Below, in pieces: positions 36,128-46,387 of a stretch of 64,000 nucleotides of DNA. How positions within the stretch are numbered: the first letter of the stretch is position 1; each line of letters starts with the position of its first letter. Where the stretch lies: positions 1 to 64,000 of the forward strand of contig JAMPIB010000008.1 of assembly GCA_023663085.1 (NCBI GenBank). The letters run 5' to 3'. This stretch comes from Ruminococcus sp. GTDB lineage: Bacteria > Bacillota > Clostridia > Lachnospirales > Lachnospiraceae. Position numbers and translations under genes: made by a program. Under the pieces are notes generated by a model. The model saw only the letters and a list, made by a program, of their open reading frames with translations. It had not been told where the DNA came from and made no database searches.

Positions 36128-36176
36128 TAAGGCCACGAAATGTACCTGCGTGACAAAGGTACATTCCGTGGCCTTA
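36128..36176 (-). terminator. Long hairpin terminator after glgP
   Basis: AAGGCCACG and AATGTACC pair with their complements (36129-36146 with 36158-36175) with one mismatch. It lies 30 bases after the glgP stop, and TTATTTGCCCTTT follows in the minus direction. Confidence 0.7.
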
Positions 36177-36205
36177 CATTTAATCCTATATATAATTCTT
36201 AAATC

Positions 36206-38515
36206 CTATTTTAACTTCCAAATATCCCTGTTATACTCCGCAATCGTTCTATCCGATGAGAAGAATCCCGCTTTGGCGATATTGACAAGCATCATCCTTC
36301 TCCACTTGTCCTGATCTTCGTAATCCGCTATCATCTTATCTTTTACCGCGATATAATCTTCCAGGTCAAGCAGGGTCATGAACCAGTCTTTGTTAAGAAG
36401 TTCTTTATGCAGTCTTTCCAGATTCTTCTTATGGCCGACTTTCAGAGCCTCCTTGCTGACAATGAAATCAACCGCCGCTTTGATGACCGGACTCTTTTTG
36501 TAATAGTCTTTGGCCACATAATCAGCCTTGGCATAATGTTTGATGACCTGCTCAGACTTTTCACCGAAGATATATATATTGTCATCGCCGACAAGCTCGT
36601 GAATTTCTACATTTGCACCGTCGGAAGTACCGAGCGTTACGGCGCCGTTTAACATGAACTTCATGTTGCCCGTTCCGGATGCCTCTTTGGAGGCTAACGA
36701 GATCTGCTCGGAGATATCGCAGGCCGGGATCATCTTTTCCGCATAGGATACGTTGTAATTTTCTACCATAAGAACCGTCATATAAGGACTTACATCCGGG
36801 TCATTATTGATAATTTCCTGTAACACCAGCAAAAGATGAATGATATCCTGCGCGATCACATAAGCGGGAGCCGCCTTGGCGCCAAAGATAAAAGTCATCG
36901 GTCTGACAGGTTTCTTACCGGCTTTGATCTCCAGATATTTATGGATGATATACAGCGCGTTCATCTGCTGACGTTTGTATTCATGCAGCCTCTTGGACTG
37001 GATATCGAAAATTGAATCAGGATTTAACGCCACGCCCTCCACTTCTTTTACGTAAGCGGCAAGGTCTTTCTTGCGGTTCATCTTAATTTCTGCAATCCTG
37101 GACAATACTTTCTCGTCATCTTTATATTCCAGTAATTTCTCCAGTTTGTCGGCGTCTTTCTTATAACCATCGCCAATCGTATCAGAAAGAAAAGCCGCCA
37201 GTTCACGGTTACAGGATAAGAGCCACCTTCTGAAAGTGATACCGTTCGTCTTGTTATTGAATTTTTCAGGATAGAGCTTATAAAAAGCGTTCAGTTCCGT
37301 GTTTTTCAAAATCTCCGTATGGATAGCCGCCACACCGTTTACGGAAAAACCGTAGTGGATATCAATATGGGCCATATGCACTCTGTCGTCTTTATCAATG
37401 ATCTGTACTTTTTTATCTTTATATTTTGCCGCCACTCTCTTATGCAGTTCCTTGATGATCGGCACAAGCTGGGGCACCACTTTCTCCAGATATTCGAGAG
37501 GCCATTTTTCCAGCGCTTCTGCCAGAATAGTATGGTTTGTATAAGCGCATGTCTTACTGACAACCTCGATGGCCTCATCCATGGTAAAGGCTTTGTCTTC
37601 CACAAGGATCCGAATCAGTTCCGGAATTACCATCGTCGGGTGCGTATCATTGATCTGGATCACAGCATGCTCGTACATTCTGCGCAGATCGTATTTTTTC
37701 TCCTTCATCTCCCGTAAGATAAGCTGCGCCGCATTGCTGACCATGAAATACTGCTGGTAAATGCGCAGTAAGTTACCCGCTTCATCGGAATCATCCGGAT
37801 ACAAGAAAAGCGTCAGATTCTTCTCGATATCTTCTTTATCAAAGTCAATGCCTTTTTTCACCAGACTCTCGTCTACCGTCTCAATATCAAAGAGTCTGAG
37901 TTTATTGACACCACTGTCATATCCGATCACGTCAATATCATATAATCTGGACTTTACTTTCTTATCTCCGAAGCAGACGTCAAACGTAACATCTGTTTTG
38001 GTAAGCCAGGATTTATCTTCAATCCAGTCGTTTTTCTCCGCTTTCTGCAATTTATCCTTAAATACCTGTTTGAATAGGCCGAAATGATAGTTGAGCCCGA
38101 TTCCTTCACCCGGCAGATCCAATGTTGCGATGGAATCTAAGAAACAAGCCGCCAGACGCCCCAGACCGCCATTTCCCAAGGACGGTTCCGGTTCCACTTC
38201 TTCAATGGCGTTTAAGTTCTTGCCGTTTTTTTGTAAAATTTCTTCCAGTTTGTCATAAATTCCCAGGTTAATGAGGTTATTGGATAACAGTTTACCGATC
38301 AGGAACTCTGCGGAAATATAATAAATCTTTTTCTCCCCCTCGATCGGCTCGGAAACCGCCATCAATTTCTTGGAAAGGAGAAGCAGGCTGTAATAAAGTT
38401 CTTCATTAGAACATTCCGCGATACTCTTACCATAAGTATCCTTCGCCTGATCCTCCAGTTCTTTTTCCAGATTCATCACTAACACATCTCTTTTCAGGTT
38501 GCTTGCCTGTGCCAT
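36206..38515 (-). CDS. glgP: Glycogen/maltodextrin phosphorylase
   Basis: This 769-residue PLP enzyme removes glucose 1-phosphate from the end of alpha-1,4-glucans. Conserved blocks include [38 protein letters not shown] and [18 protein letters not shown], whose Lys binds PLP. It is slightly shorter than the E. coli enzymes. An AGGAGG precedes the ATG. It follows the LacI-type regulator gene by 54 bases with no terminator, so both are likely one transcript controlled by that regulator. Confidence 0.96.
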   Translation of the reverse strand: MAQASNLKRDVLVMNLEKELEDQAKDTYGKSIAECSNEELYYSLLLLSKKLMAVSEPIEGEKKIYYISAEFLIGKLLSNNLINLGIYDKLEEILQKNGKNLNAIEEVEPEPSLGNGGLGRLAACFLDSIATLDLPGEGIGLNYHFGLFKQVFKDKLQKAEKNDWIEDKSWLTKTDVTFDVCFGDKKVKSRLYDIDVIGYDSGVNKLRLFDIETVDESLVKKGIDFDKEDIEKNLTLFLYPDDSDEAGNLLRIYQQYFMVSNAAQLILREMKEKKYDLRRMYEHAVIQINDTHPTMVIPELIRILVEDKAFTMDEAIEVVSKTCAYTNHTILAEALEKWPLEYLEKVVPQLVPIIKELHKRVAAKYKDKKVQIIDKDDRVHMAHIDIHYGFSVNGVAAIHTEILKNTELNAFYKLYPEKFNNKTNGITFRRWLLSCNRELAAFLSDTIGDGYKKDADKLEKLLEYKDDEKVLSRIAEIKMNRKKDLAAYVKEVEGVALNPDSIFDIQSKRLHEYKRQQMNALYIIHKYLEIKAGKKPVRPMTFIFGAKAAPAYVIAQDIIHLLLVLQEIINNDPDVSPYMTVLMVENYNVSYAEKMIPACDISEQISLASKEASGTGNMKFMLNGAVTLGTSDGANVEIHELVGDDNIYIFGEKSEQVIKHYAKADYVAKDYYKKSPVIKAAVDFIVSKEALKVGHKKNLERLHKELLNKDWFMTLLDLEDYIAVKDKMIADYEDQDKWRRMMLVNIAKAGFFSSDRTIAEYNRDIWKLK

Positions 38516-38569
38516 AATAAAATACCTCCTGCTTTTTTGTTTTCCTCTTTTATAGTATTTTGACTGTTC

Positions 38570-39559
38570 TCAGCAGATAATATCCAGATACTGCATACGA
38601 ATCAGTTCATAGCCTAAAATAATCTCTTCTCCGCTGCCGCCCTCTAACAGTCTTTTCAGTTCGCTGACGGCTCTGGCTGCGATCCCGGCGAAATTCTGAC
38701 GCACCGTATTCATCTGTTTGCCGGCATATCCCATCAGCGTAATACCGTCAAAACCGCAGACCGGACGAAAAATATCCATTTCGATAAGTGCTTTCATGGC
38801 ACCGATCGCCATGAGATCCGATGCGCAGACCACGGCATCTTTTTTTCTGGCATAACGGAATGTATGATTTCTGGCCTCCAGCTCAGAAAAGTTACCGTTA
38901 CGCACAAGCAGCGGCAGATCCATCTCCTCCGCCAGCATCCGGATGCCTTTTAAGCGTCCCTCGCTCACGTAGCCATTTTTTTTACCGGCAAGATAGAGAA
39001 TGCTTTTGCTGTCGTTTTCCAATACAGTCTTCTTCGCCACTTCGTACTGGGCCTTTGTCTGATCGATCCAGACACAGGAAGTACTCGCGTTTATAAGAGG
39101 TGCATCCACGGTAACAATCTTAAAAATTTCAGATGTTATCAAACGATGCAGTACTTTATCATCTTTAGACATACCGAAAATAATAAGACCGGTAATACTC
39201 TGCGCTTTTAAATAACGGACAATTTCTTCCAGCGTCATATTCTTTATCATCGAATAAAATATGGTGATCACGTCCAGATCCGTCTGCACCGCCTGATTGA
39301 TGGCGCCTGCCAGATACTGCATATTGATCTCATCCACAGCCTGCGCTGTATTATCCAGATTTAAAAGGATCGCCACCCGGCCCGATCGTTTGGAAGAAAG
39401 CGCTGCTGCTACGGAGTTGGGGACAAATCCCAGTTCCTCTACTGCCTGATTTACTTTTTTCTTCGTTTCTTCGCTGACATTCGGGTAATCATTCAATACC
39501 TTGGATACGGTGGAAATCGCCACGCCTGCCTGTTTTGCCACGTCTTTGATCGATACCAT
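38570..39559 (-). CDS. LacI family regulator upstream of glgP
   Basis: The 329-residue protein has the LacI helix-turn-helix and hinge (SIKDVAKQAGVAISTVSKVLND, NSVAAALSSKRSG) followed by a type I binding-protein fold (GLIIFGMSKD, CASDLMAIGAM). I chose the ATG at 39559 (MVSIKDV) with AGAGGAAAG upstream. Two palindromes lie at its own transcription start, so it probably represses itself and glgP until a sugar signal appears. The effector is unknown; a maltodextrin or related signal would fit the neighbour. Confidence 0.9.
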   Translation of the reverse strand: MVSIKDVAKQAGVAISTVSKVLNDYPNVSEETKKKVNQAVEELGFVPNSVAAALSSKRSGRVAILLNLDNTAQAVDEINMQYLAGAINQAVQTDLDVITIFYSMIKNMTLEEIVRYLKAQSITGLIIFGMSKDDKVLHRLITSEIFKIVTVDAPLINASTSCVWIDQTKAQYEVAKKTVLENDSKSILYLAGKKNGYVSEGRLKGIRMLAEEMDLPLLVRNGNFSELEARNHTFRYARKKDAVVCASDLMAIGAMKALIEMDIFRPVCGFDGITLMGYAGKQMNTVRQNFAGIAARAVSELKRLLEGGSGEEIILGYELIRMQYLDIIC

Positions 39560-39599
39560 TGTCTTTCCTCTCTGCCCAAAGAGCACGGAAAGGGTTCTC

Positions 39600-39627
39600 G
39601 GAAAAGGTTTTCCGGAAATCGTTTTCC
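39600..39627 (-). promoter_or_regulatory. Tandem LacI-type operators
   Basis: Two adjacent 14-base palindromes, GGAAAAGGTTTTCC (39600-39613) and GGAAATCGTTTTCC (39614-39627), cover the region just after the -10 of the LacI gene promoter. Confidence 0.7.
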
Positions 39628-39633
39628 ATAACC

Positions 39634-39662
39634 ATAATATACTAAAAAAGCAGGTTTGTAAA
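39634..39662 (-). promoter_or_regulatory. Promoter of the LacI gene and glgP
   Basis: On the minus strand TTTACA (39662-39657), 17 bases and TATTAT (39639-39634). Confidence 0.75.
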
Positions 39663-39706
39663 CTATTCTTTTAAAAAATAATTATAACTTAATTGAAATA
39701 ATCACA

Positions 39707-42391
39707 TTAATTATTGGAGTCCAGATAATAGGCCAGACCAAATGTCCCGATTCCCGCGTTGCAGGCGATGGATACGGAAGTCCTCTGCATAATGACTTTT
39801 TCAAAGGGAATACAGCGCAGTACTTCATGGCGTATTAATTCCTGCTGCTCTACGCTGCATCCGGCATGCGTGATAAAAATAACGTCTTTGCTGATCTTTT
39901 TCTTACGCCGCAGATGATAATGGATAAAACGTTTCCATGCGCCCTCAAGTCTGCCGCCTCTTACCCCGATCGTGACCATTTTGCTCTGGCTCATCTTCAT
40001 AACGGGATGCAGTCCAAGGAGTTTACATAACTTCTCCATAGCCAGATTGGTATATCCGCGCTGATAGAAGATTTCCGCCGACGGCAGCATATAACGGGAC
40101 TCTACCCGTTTTTTCATCCACTCTATCTGGTCGCAGATTTCTCTGACCGAGCGGCTTTCCAGCGCCAGTTTGGCCGCATACATGACAATTAACGCCTGCC
40201 CGCAGGATATCTGCGTAGAATCAATGACATGCACATGGTCGAATCCCTGCGCCGCGGCTACAGCGACTTCGTAACTCCGGCCCACATTTCTGGCCATAGA
40301 GATATGGATCACCTGTTCCGCCTGCGAGAGCACATCGGCATAAAAATCTTCGTATTCCTCCACAGAGACACTGTCGGAGACCGCATTGCTCGTCGTATCA
40401 GTCATATACTGGATGAGATTGTCCGAAGAAATCTCCAGCGTATCGGCAAAACGGCCGCTTTCCGTCTTGATATACAGATAAAGCATCCCGATATCATACT
40501 TATCTATGATGCTGTCGGGCAGATCACTGACGCAGTCTGTAGTAATATATACTTTTCTTCTCTTATGACTGGATATCCGCTGGATTTCCTCTTCATTCTC
40601 CGAAACAGATTTTAAAAGCCTGTACTCAATGATATCCTCCGGTAAAAATTTGAGGATTTCGGCTTCTAACAAGGTTCCCTGAATCGGTTTTTCCAGATAA
40701 CCATCAAATCCTTCTTCGATATATTGTCCGCCAGCTTCTGCCGCGGTATTCGCCGATAAGACAATGACCGCCGAATCGCGGCAGAGACCGTTTTTCTGTT
40801 TACGCAGTTCTTTCAAGGTCTGCGGGCCGTCCATCTCCGGCATCATATGATCCATCAAAATGACATGATAGAACTTCCGCTTCGTCATTTCCAGACATTG
40901 TAAGCCGCTTTCGGCGATATCGACTTTTATCCTGGTCTCCTTGAGCAGTTTGCTCTCTACCATCGAGTTCATCGGATTATCATCCACAATGAGGATACGC
41001 GCCTCCGGCGCCTCGAAACTCTGGCGGTATTCTTTTGTCTTGATGCGGCTTCGTGATAAAAAGCGCACATAACCAATGGGCGTCGGATCAACGATAAGCT
41101 GCGGCAGAGAAACCGTAAACGTAGAACCTTTTGTATAAATACTGTCTACCGTGATCTCGCCGTCCATCAGATCGACAAGCTGTCTGGTAATGGACAGACC
41201 TAAGCCGCTGCCTTCCACTTTGAGATTTTTACGGGCATCCGCCCTTTTAAAAGAATCATAGATATGCTGCAGGTCTTCTTTACGGATACCGATACCGGTG
41301 TCCGCCACGGATATTTTCAGGGTAATCTCTTTATCCGACGGGACTTCTGCATGTACGGACAAGGTGACCGAACCTTCCTGTGTATATTTGGCGGCGTTGG
41401 TCAGAATATTCAGCACCACCTGTTTGACCCTCTTCATATCTCCATACATGACAGAAGGCAGATTTTCGTCTATATCCACCAGAAACTCCAGATTTTTCTC
41501 TTTCAGACGCACCTGGATCATGTCGATGAGATCCCCGAATAAATCCACCGTCTTATATTCTAAGGGAATGATCTCCATTTTCTTCATTTCCATCTGCGAT
41601 AAATCCAGAATGTCGCTGACAAGGCTAAGCAGCATCCTGCTTGCACTCTGGATGTTCTGCGCATATTCTTTGGTTGCTTCTTCGCTGCTCTCCCGCAAGA
41701 TCATCTCGTTGAGCCCGATGATGGTATTGATAGGGGTACGGATTTCGTGACTCATGCTGGCAAAAAAGCTGTTCTTGGAATTACTGATCTGCTCTAACTC
41801 TTCCTGCTGCCTGCGGGCCACCGTCCGCTCGATATCGAACATTTTCATCTGTACTTTTAAAATGGCGCCGCCTGCCAGACCTACCGCCAGCACGGCAAAG
41901 AGCGAATCCAGATAAGCCGCGGCCGTAGAATCCATCGGTGTGATGCTCTCCGGATAGTAATAACCGTACACATAGGTAAAAACATCTACCACAATAGATA
42001 GGAGCAGGAAAAAAGCCAGTCTTTTCCCGGAAAACATCAAAAACACATAAAAAAGTCCCAGCGCGAACCAGACGACCGCACCGCCCTCCAGACCACCGCT
42101 TAAGAAAAACATGGCCGGAAATACAAGCAGGATAATGAGAAATCCTACAATAACGGCGGCAACTTCTATCTTACGATACTTAAACGTGACCACCAGTTCA
42201 ATCCCCAGCACAAGTAATAATAAAATGAGCGGTAAAACGATAACCTTAACATCCATGATGCTGATACACTCTATGATCCCCATGACAAGCAGCGCGCCGC
42301 CGACCAGGATGATCATCCGGAAGATACGCTCCCGCAGTTCATAATCCCGACCGTAGATCATATCATAAATCTTTTCCCGTAATTTCTTCAT
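39707..42391 (-). CDS. Hybrid histidine kinase fused to a DegV domain
   Basis: The 894-residue protein has about six membrane segments (residues 25-180), a HisKA domain with His215 (SMSHEIRTP), an HATPase (DTGIGIR, GSGLGLS), a receiver with likely phospho-Asp514 (MDHMMPEMDG) and a C-terminal DegV-like domain (about 613-893: VYITTDCVSDLP, HVIDSTQISCGQALIV, GRLEGAWKRF, FITHAGCS). DegV proteins bind fatty acids, so the C-terminus may sense or carry a lipid; that is inference. The receiver/DegV order is unusual. Its ATG overlaps the stop of the previous kinase gene by four bases. It is the last gene of the signalling operon. No DNA-binding domain is present. Confidence 0.88.
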   Translation of the reverse strand: MKKLREKIYDMIYGRDYELRERIFRMIILVGGALLVMGIIECISIMDVKVIVLPLILLLLVLGIELVVTFKYRKIEVAAVIVGFLIILLVFPAMFFLSGGLEGGAVVWFALGLFYVFLMFSGKRLAFFLLLSIVVDVFTYVYGYYYPESITPMDSTAAAYLDSLFAVLAVGLAGGAILKVQMKMFDIERTVARRQQEELEQISNSKNSFFASMSHEIRTPINTIIGLNEMILRESSEEATKEYAQNIQSASRMLLSLVSDILDLSQMEMKKMEIIPLEYKTVDLFGDLIDMIQVRLKEKNLEFLVDIDENLPSVMYGDMKRVKQVVLNILTNAAKYTQEGSVTLSVHAEVPSDKEITLKISVADTGIGIRKEDLQHIYDSFKRADARKNLKVEGSGLGLSITRQLVDLMDGEITVDSIYTKGSTFTVSLPQLIVDPTPIGYVRFLSRSRIKTKEYRQSFEAPEARILIVDDNPMNSMVESKLLKETRIKVDIAESGLQCLEMTKRKFYHVILMDHMMPEMDGPQTLKELRKQKNGLCRDSAVIVLSANTAAEAGGQYIEEGFDGYLEKPIQGTLLEAEILKFLPEDIIEYRLLKSVSENEEEIQRISSHKRRKVYITTDCVSDLPDSIIDKYDIGMLYLYIKTESGRFADTLEISSDNLIQYMTDTTSNAVSDSVSVEEYEDFYADVLSQAEQVIHISMARNVGRSYEVAVAAAQGFDHVHVIDSTQISCGQALIVMYAAKLALESRSVREICDQIEWMKKRVESRYMLPSAEIFYQRGYTNLAMEKLCKLLGLHPVMKMSQSKMVTIGVRGGRLEGAWKRFIHYHLRRKKKISKDVIFITHAGCSVEQQELIRHEVLRCIPFEKVIMQRTSVSIACNAGIGTFGLAYYLDSNN

Positions 42392-45204
42392 GACTTTGCG
42401 GTGCCTCCTTCGTCCTTATTTTTTAATCTCTCGCGTATCTTAGATAAGGTATCCGCCGCCGACATATAATCGGACATCTCAATCTTCTTACGCACAGGCT
42501 CCAGTTCCTGTCTGAGTGGTGTCTGATGATAGTGGAAACCCTGCATATCCGATATGATCTCCAGCATCTTATCGGCGTCAAACGCATACACGCTCTCTTC
42601 AAACTCGGCCGCAAGTTTATCAAAAGCCTTCTCATCCAGTTCAGGAATTTCCAGATTCATCTCCAAATCCTCTTCCGGCACTCCGGTATCCGCCACCTTC
42701 GTATCGACAAGCGGCGATTCTTCCAGCATTCGCAAAACAGAATCGTATTCCGCCAGCATCTCCTCATGATGATCTGCGATATACTCGATTTCTCCCCGTT
42801 TACCTGCCAGTTCCAGCGCTTTGGCTTTGGCCGCCAGTGAAAGGGCGCCGATATTCTGCATCATACTCTTAAAAGCATGTACCTTGATCGTATAATTCTT
42901 CCAGTCATGCGATACGAACAAGTCTTCTAAAAGTCTGCGGTTTTCCTCGCGTTCTTCATAATAGGCTGCCAGAATGGAAAGATACTCGTCCCTTCCGCCG
43001 CAATAGAGCAGGCCCTTCTCCACATCCAGTTCTCCGATGCTAAACTCCCCGCCCTCCTGCACAGGCCGGTCTGCCACAGCTTGAGGCTCTTCTGTACCAT
43101 TCTCCGCCACCCGTGCGCCTTCTGCTTCTTTTTCCGCCGCAAAAATCAGCATCTCCTCCGGCAGGTTCCGGCGCAGTACCCGCTCTAATACCGATACTTC
43201 GATCGGTTTGGCCACAAAGTCATCAAAGCCCTCCTCCAGAAACATCTCTCTATTACCGGGAGCCGCGTTAGCCGTCAGGGCGACGATCGGTACTTTCTGA
43301 TAATAATGTCCGACTTTATCACGGATACGGTGCAGCGTTTCCACACCGTCCATCTCCGGCATCATATGATCCATGAAAACAAGATCGTAAGACATATTCT
43401 CGATCAGCTTCAGCGCCTCCTGTCCGCTGGTCGCATAGGTCACTCTGATCTGATACTCTTTTAACAGTCCTTCTACGACACGGATATTCATGCGGTTATC
43501 ATCCACCACCAGAACATGCGCGGCGGGCGCTGTGAATTTCCCCGGACGAAACATCTGTCTGCCGCCCCCGGAACCCATACTGCCATTTAATATGGAAACA
43601 ACAGGTAATATATAAAACGGTTTATACAGCCGTATCAGATCCGGATTGGAAAGATATTTTTCACGCGGCCGGTCGATCACGATAATGACCCTGACCGTTT
43701 GTGCCAGCTTATCAAAATAGACTTCGTCTTCCTGATATTCTTCCAGACTGATAAAAATGTGCGTAAAAGCGTCACGTTCCTGTCTGCGCATCAATTCCGC
43801 CAGATTACGGCACACATGGCATTTTACACGAAGCTGCCCTACCATGCTGGCAATAATCCCGCTATATTCGTCGCGGATGGTCATCATGTCGAACTGTTCC
43901 ATATCAAAATATGCCGCTATATTCAGGTGTTCCCTGTTCTCGACCTGTCCGATCGGCTTCTCGTCAAGCACTTTCTGCGGCACTACGAAACGGAAGATGC
44001 TGCCCTTGCCCGGATGACTGCGGACAGTGATCGTTCCGCCCATTTTCTGCACAAGTTCCTTGGAAATGGCCAGTCCAAGTCCGACACCGCCCTCCTGCCT
44101 GTTTCTTCTGGTATCTACCTGGCTGAAACTTTCAAACAGTTTTTCCAGATTCTCCTGTTCGATACCGATTCCCGTATCCCGTACCGAAATACAGAGATTG
44201 ACGCCGTAATTTTCTTTTCTGGTATGAACGCCGATGATCACGCCGCCTTCGTTGGTAAATTTAATGGCGTTATCCACCAGATTCATGATGACCCGGCGTA
44301 TCTTTTTCTCATCTCCCAGAAGTCCGCTGGGAATCGAAGCGTCGCAGTCTACGATCAGTTCTATCGGTTTATCGCCCTTTCTGGCCATCGCCATATTGAT
44401 GATATCGTTGATGGTAGAGGTGATATTATAGGCTTCTTCTTCCAGATTCATCTTGCCCTGCTGTAACTGGGAAAAATCCAGGATATCGGTGACAAGCGAC
44501 ATCAGGTTATGTCCGGCGTCACGGATATCGAATACCTCTTCGCGCATCTTTTCCAGATCGTGCTCGCGCAGGGCCATTTCGCTCATGCCGCAGATGGTAT
44601 TGACCGGCGTGCGGATCTCATGACTGACATTGGAAAGAAAATCATCTTTACTCTGTTCCGCCTCCATCAGCGCCTCAATGATCTTATATACCTGCTCGCT
44701 CCTCTCATTGCGTTTTCTCTGCCATATGTACAGTACAAATTCCACCACGAGGATATTGCCGATCTGATACAGCAGATGGGCACGCGCCTCGCCGGACATC
44801 ATCCATACGCTGTCCGTTATGATAGTATGATAAAAAATAATGAAACACAGAGATACGATAGTACTCCATAGAAGTTCCACCTGACCATATAAAGCCACCA
44901 GTACAGAAAGCGCCATAAAAATTGGAATGACCATAGAGAGGTCTTTGGCATGCGCGGCATATAAAATAACAGTCAGTTGGATCATGGCGCTGATAAGCAG
45001 GGCCCTGACCTTATAATTCCTGTATTTGCTCAGGTAAATGACCCAGGAAACAGCCAGAAAGGCCAGCATGACCCAGGGAATCCATGCCGCCAGTTTCAGT
45101 TTCACAACGCCGACACACAGGCTGGCCGTATAAATACTGAATACGATAATAACAAAACGTTCGACCCCTCTCTGACTCTTCATGTTCTGCTTGAAAAATT
45201 CCAT
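42388..45204 (-). CDS. Hybrid histidine kinase with receiver and Hpt domains
   Basis: The 938-residue protein has about five or six membrane segments in 15-165, HisKA with His195 (NVSHEIRTP), HATPase (DTGIGIEQ, GVGLGLA), a receiver-like region without a clear phospho-Asp (about 425-540), a true receiver with Asp612 (FMDHMMPEMDG), and an Hpt domain with His776 (KVHAFKSMMQNIGA). It can therefore run a multistep phosphorelay within one chain. A helical tail follows. GGGGGAT precedes the ATG. It lies between the HD-GYP-like gene and the DegV-fused kinase and likely acts with both. Confidence 0.9.
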   Translation of the reverse strand: MEFFKQNMKSQRGVERFVIIVFSIYTASLCVGVVKLKLAAWIPWVMLAFLAVSWVIYLSKYRNYKVRALLISAMIQLTVILYAAHAKDLSMVIPIFMALSVLVALYGQVELLWSTIVSLCFIIFYHTIITDSVWMMSGEARAHLLYQIGNILVVEFVLYIWQRKRNERSEQVYKIIEALMEAEQSKDDFLSNVSHEIRTPVNTICGMSEMALREHDLEKMREEVFDIRDAGHNLMSLVTDILDFSQLQQGKMNLEEEAYNITSTINDIINMAMARKGDKPIELIVDCDASIPSGLLGDEKKIRRVIMNLVDNAIKFTNEGGVIIGVHTRKENYGVNLCISVRDTGIGIEQENLEKLFESFSQVDTRRNRQEGGVGLGLAISKELVQKMGGTITVRSHPGKGSIFRFVVPQKVLDEKPIGQVENREHLNIAAYFDMEQFDMMTIRDEYSGIIASMVGQLRVKCHVCRNLAELMRRQERDAFTHIFISLEEYQEDEVYFDKLAQTVRVIIVIDRPREKYLSNPDLIRLYKPFYILPVVSILNGSMGSGGGRQMFRPGKFTAPAAHVLVVDDNRMNIRVVEGLLKEYQIRVTYATSGQEALKLIENMSYDLVFMDHMMPEMDGVETLHRIRDKVGHYYQKVPIVALTANAAPGNREMFLEEGFDDFVAKPIEVSVLERVLRRNLPEEMLIFAAEKEAEGARVAENGTEEPQAVADRPVQEGGEFSIGELDVEKGLLYCGGRDEYLSILAAYYEEREENRRLLEDLFVSHDWKNYTIKVHAFKSMMQNIGALSLAAKAKALELAGKRGEIEYIADHHEEMLAEYDSVLRMLEESPLVDTKVADTGVPEEDLEMNLEIPELDEKAFDKLAAEFEESVYAFDADKMLEIISDMQGFHYHQTPLRQELEPVRKKIEMSDYMSAADTLSKIRERLKNKDEGGTAKS

Positions 45205-45206
45205 AG

Positions 45207-45243
45207 TAATCCCCCATTCCTACTCAACCCTCAAGTCTGCGCA
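45207..45243 (-). repeat. Recurrent leader copy 3, upstream of the Hpt kinase
   Basis: On the plus strand CCCCCATTCCTACTCAACC and then AGTCTGC match the shared leader consensus, with a short insert between. Confidence 0.45.
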
Positions 45244-45286
45244 CAGCGCCGGCCTGCCGGTGGAAAATCCCCTTTTCAACCATATC

Positions 45287-46360
45287 TTAGTGAAGCTGTC
45301 TGTATATCTTCCGCAGGATCTGAAAAATACCCGGATTGAATTTTGTTCCAGCGTCCGCCTCCATCATGGAAAGCGCCTTTTCAATATGATAGGAGTCTCT
45401 GTAAGCACGATTCTCCGTCATGGCACAGTAAGCGCTGACCACCGATACGATCTGTGCCGATAACGGAATCTCATCGCCCTTTTTACCGCATGGATAACCG
45501 CTGCCATCCCAGTTTTCATGATGATAATGGGCGATATCAATAGACATCTGCAAAAAATCATTATAATCCCCGGTATCTTTGATATCCTGTAAAATCTTGG
45601 CACCCACGGCCGCATGTGTCCTGATGACCTCCACATCTTCCGGCGTCAGGGATTCTTTTTTTTGCAGAAGTTCCGTCGGAATGGCTACATTGCCCAGATC
45701 GCAAAGCGGGGCCGCCAGTTCTATCGTGTCGATATAAGCATCCGATATCAGATGACCATAATCCGCTGACAGCTGCATAGCCTCCGCCAGAATACGGCAG
45801 TTATAGCAGAGCCGCTCCATATGATCTTTATCATAACATGCGTTTTCTCTCGCCACACGAAGCAGGGCATAAAGAACATTCTTTTTCTCCATCTCCAGCT
45901 GGTGAAGCTGTTCGCCGACGGAAGTCTGCAATCTGCGGTTCATCTCCTGCATTTCTTTATTGGCATCATATAGTTTTAAGTGCAGACGAAGTCTGGCCTT
46001 GACGACCTTGGGGATAAACGGCTTGGTAATATAGTCCTCTCCGCCCAGATCAAATCCCCTGACCACATCCGACGGGTCGTCAAACGCAGAAATAAAGATA
46101 ATGGGAATATCCCTGGTCTGCGGATTTTCCTTCATCAGTTTACAAAACTCATATCCGTCCATCTCCGGCATCGCGATATCCAGAATGATGAGCTGCGGGT
46201 GGATACGGTCTATGATCTTTAACGCCTGCATCCCGTTTTCCGCCAGAACCGGCTGGTACTCCATTTCCTGAATGATATCCCGAAGAACGAAGCGGTTGGC
46301 GTCCACATCATCCACCACCAGGATCTTTGCTACTTCTTTTGTTACATTCTCCCTTGCCAT
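45287..46360 (-). CDS. Receiver fused to an HD-GYP-like domain with altered metal ligands
   Basis: The 357-residue protein has a CheY-like receiver (Asp61 in ILDIAMPEMDGYE) and an HD-GYP-type domain. The GYP part is intact (HHENWDGSGYP, 280-290) and H249 is present, but the HD dyad reads LCDLG (C220-D221) instead of LHDIG, its Lys is Asn, and the later VADAYDA segment reads VVSAYCA. HD-GYP domains degrade cyclic di-GMP using these ligands, so this one may be inactive or bind ligand only. It is cytoplasmic and has no DNA-binding domain. GGGAGAG precedes the ATG. It starts 27 bases after the GH94 gene. Confidence 0.85.
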   Translation of the reverse strand: MARENVTKEVAKILVVDDVDANRFVLRDIIQEMEYQPVLAENGMQALKIIDRIHPQLIILDIAMPEMDGYEFCKLMKENPQTRDIPIIFISAFDDPSDVVRGFDLGGEDYITKPFIPKVVKARLRLHLKLYDANKEMQEMNRRLQTSVGEQLHQLEMEKKNVLYALLRVARENACYDKDHMERLCYNCRILAEAMQLSADYGHLISDAYIDTIELAAPLCDLGNVAIPTELLQKKESLTPEDVEVIRTHAAVGAKILQDIKDTGDYNDFLQMSIDIAHYHHENWDGSGYPCGKKGDEIPLSAQIVSVVSAYCAMTENRAYRDSYHIEKALSMMEADAGTKFNPGIFQILRKIYRQLH

Positions 46361-46387
46361 ACTTTCTCTCCCTGTTTTTTCTTCCTG

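Noticed and set aside
36007..36130. Riboswitch or T-box leader for cysK
   Set aside because: The leader is only about 55 bases from promoter to start and has only a short inverted repeat, too small for a known riboswitch.
43699..44466. Open frame of 255 codons on the plus strand
   Set aside because: It lies antisense to the hybrid kinase at 42388-45204, whose domains are clear; the antisense frame shows no recognisable domain or ribosome site.
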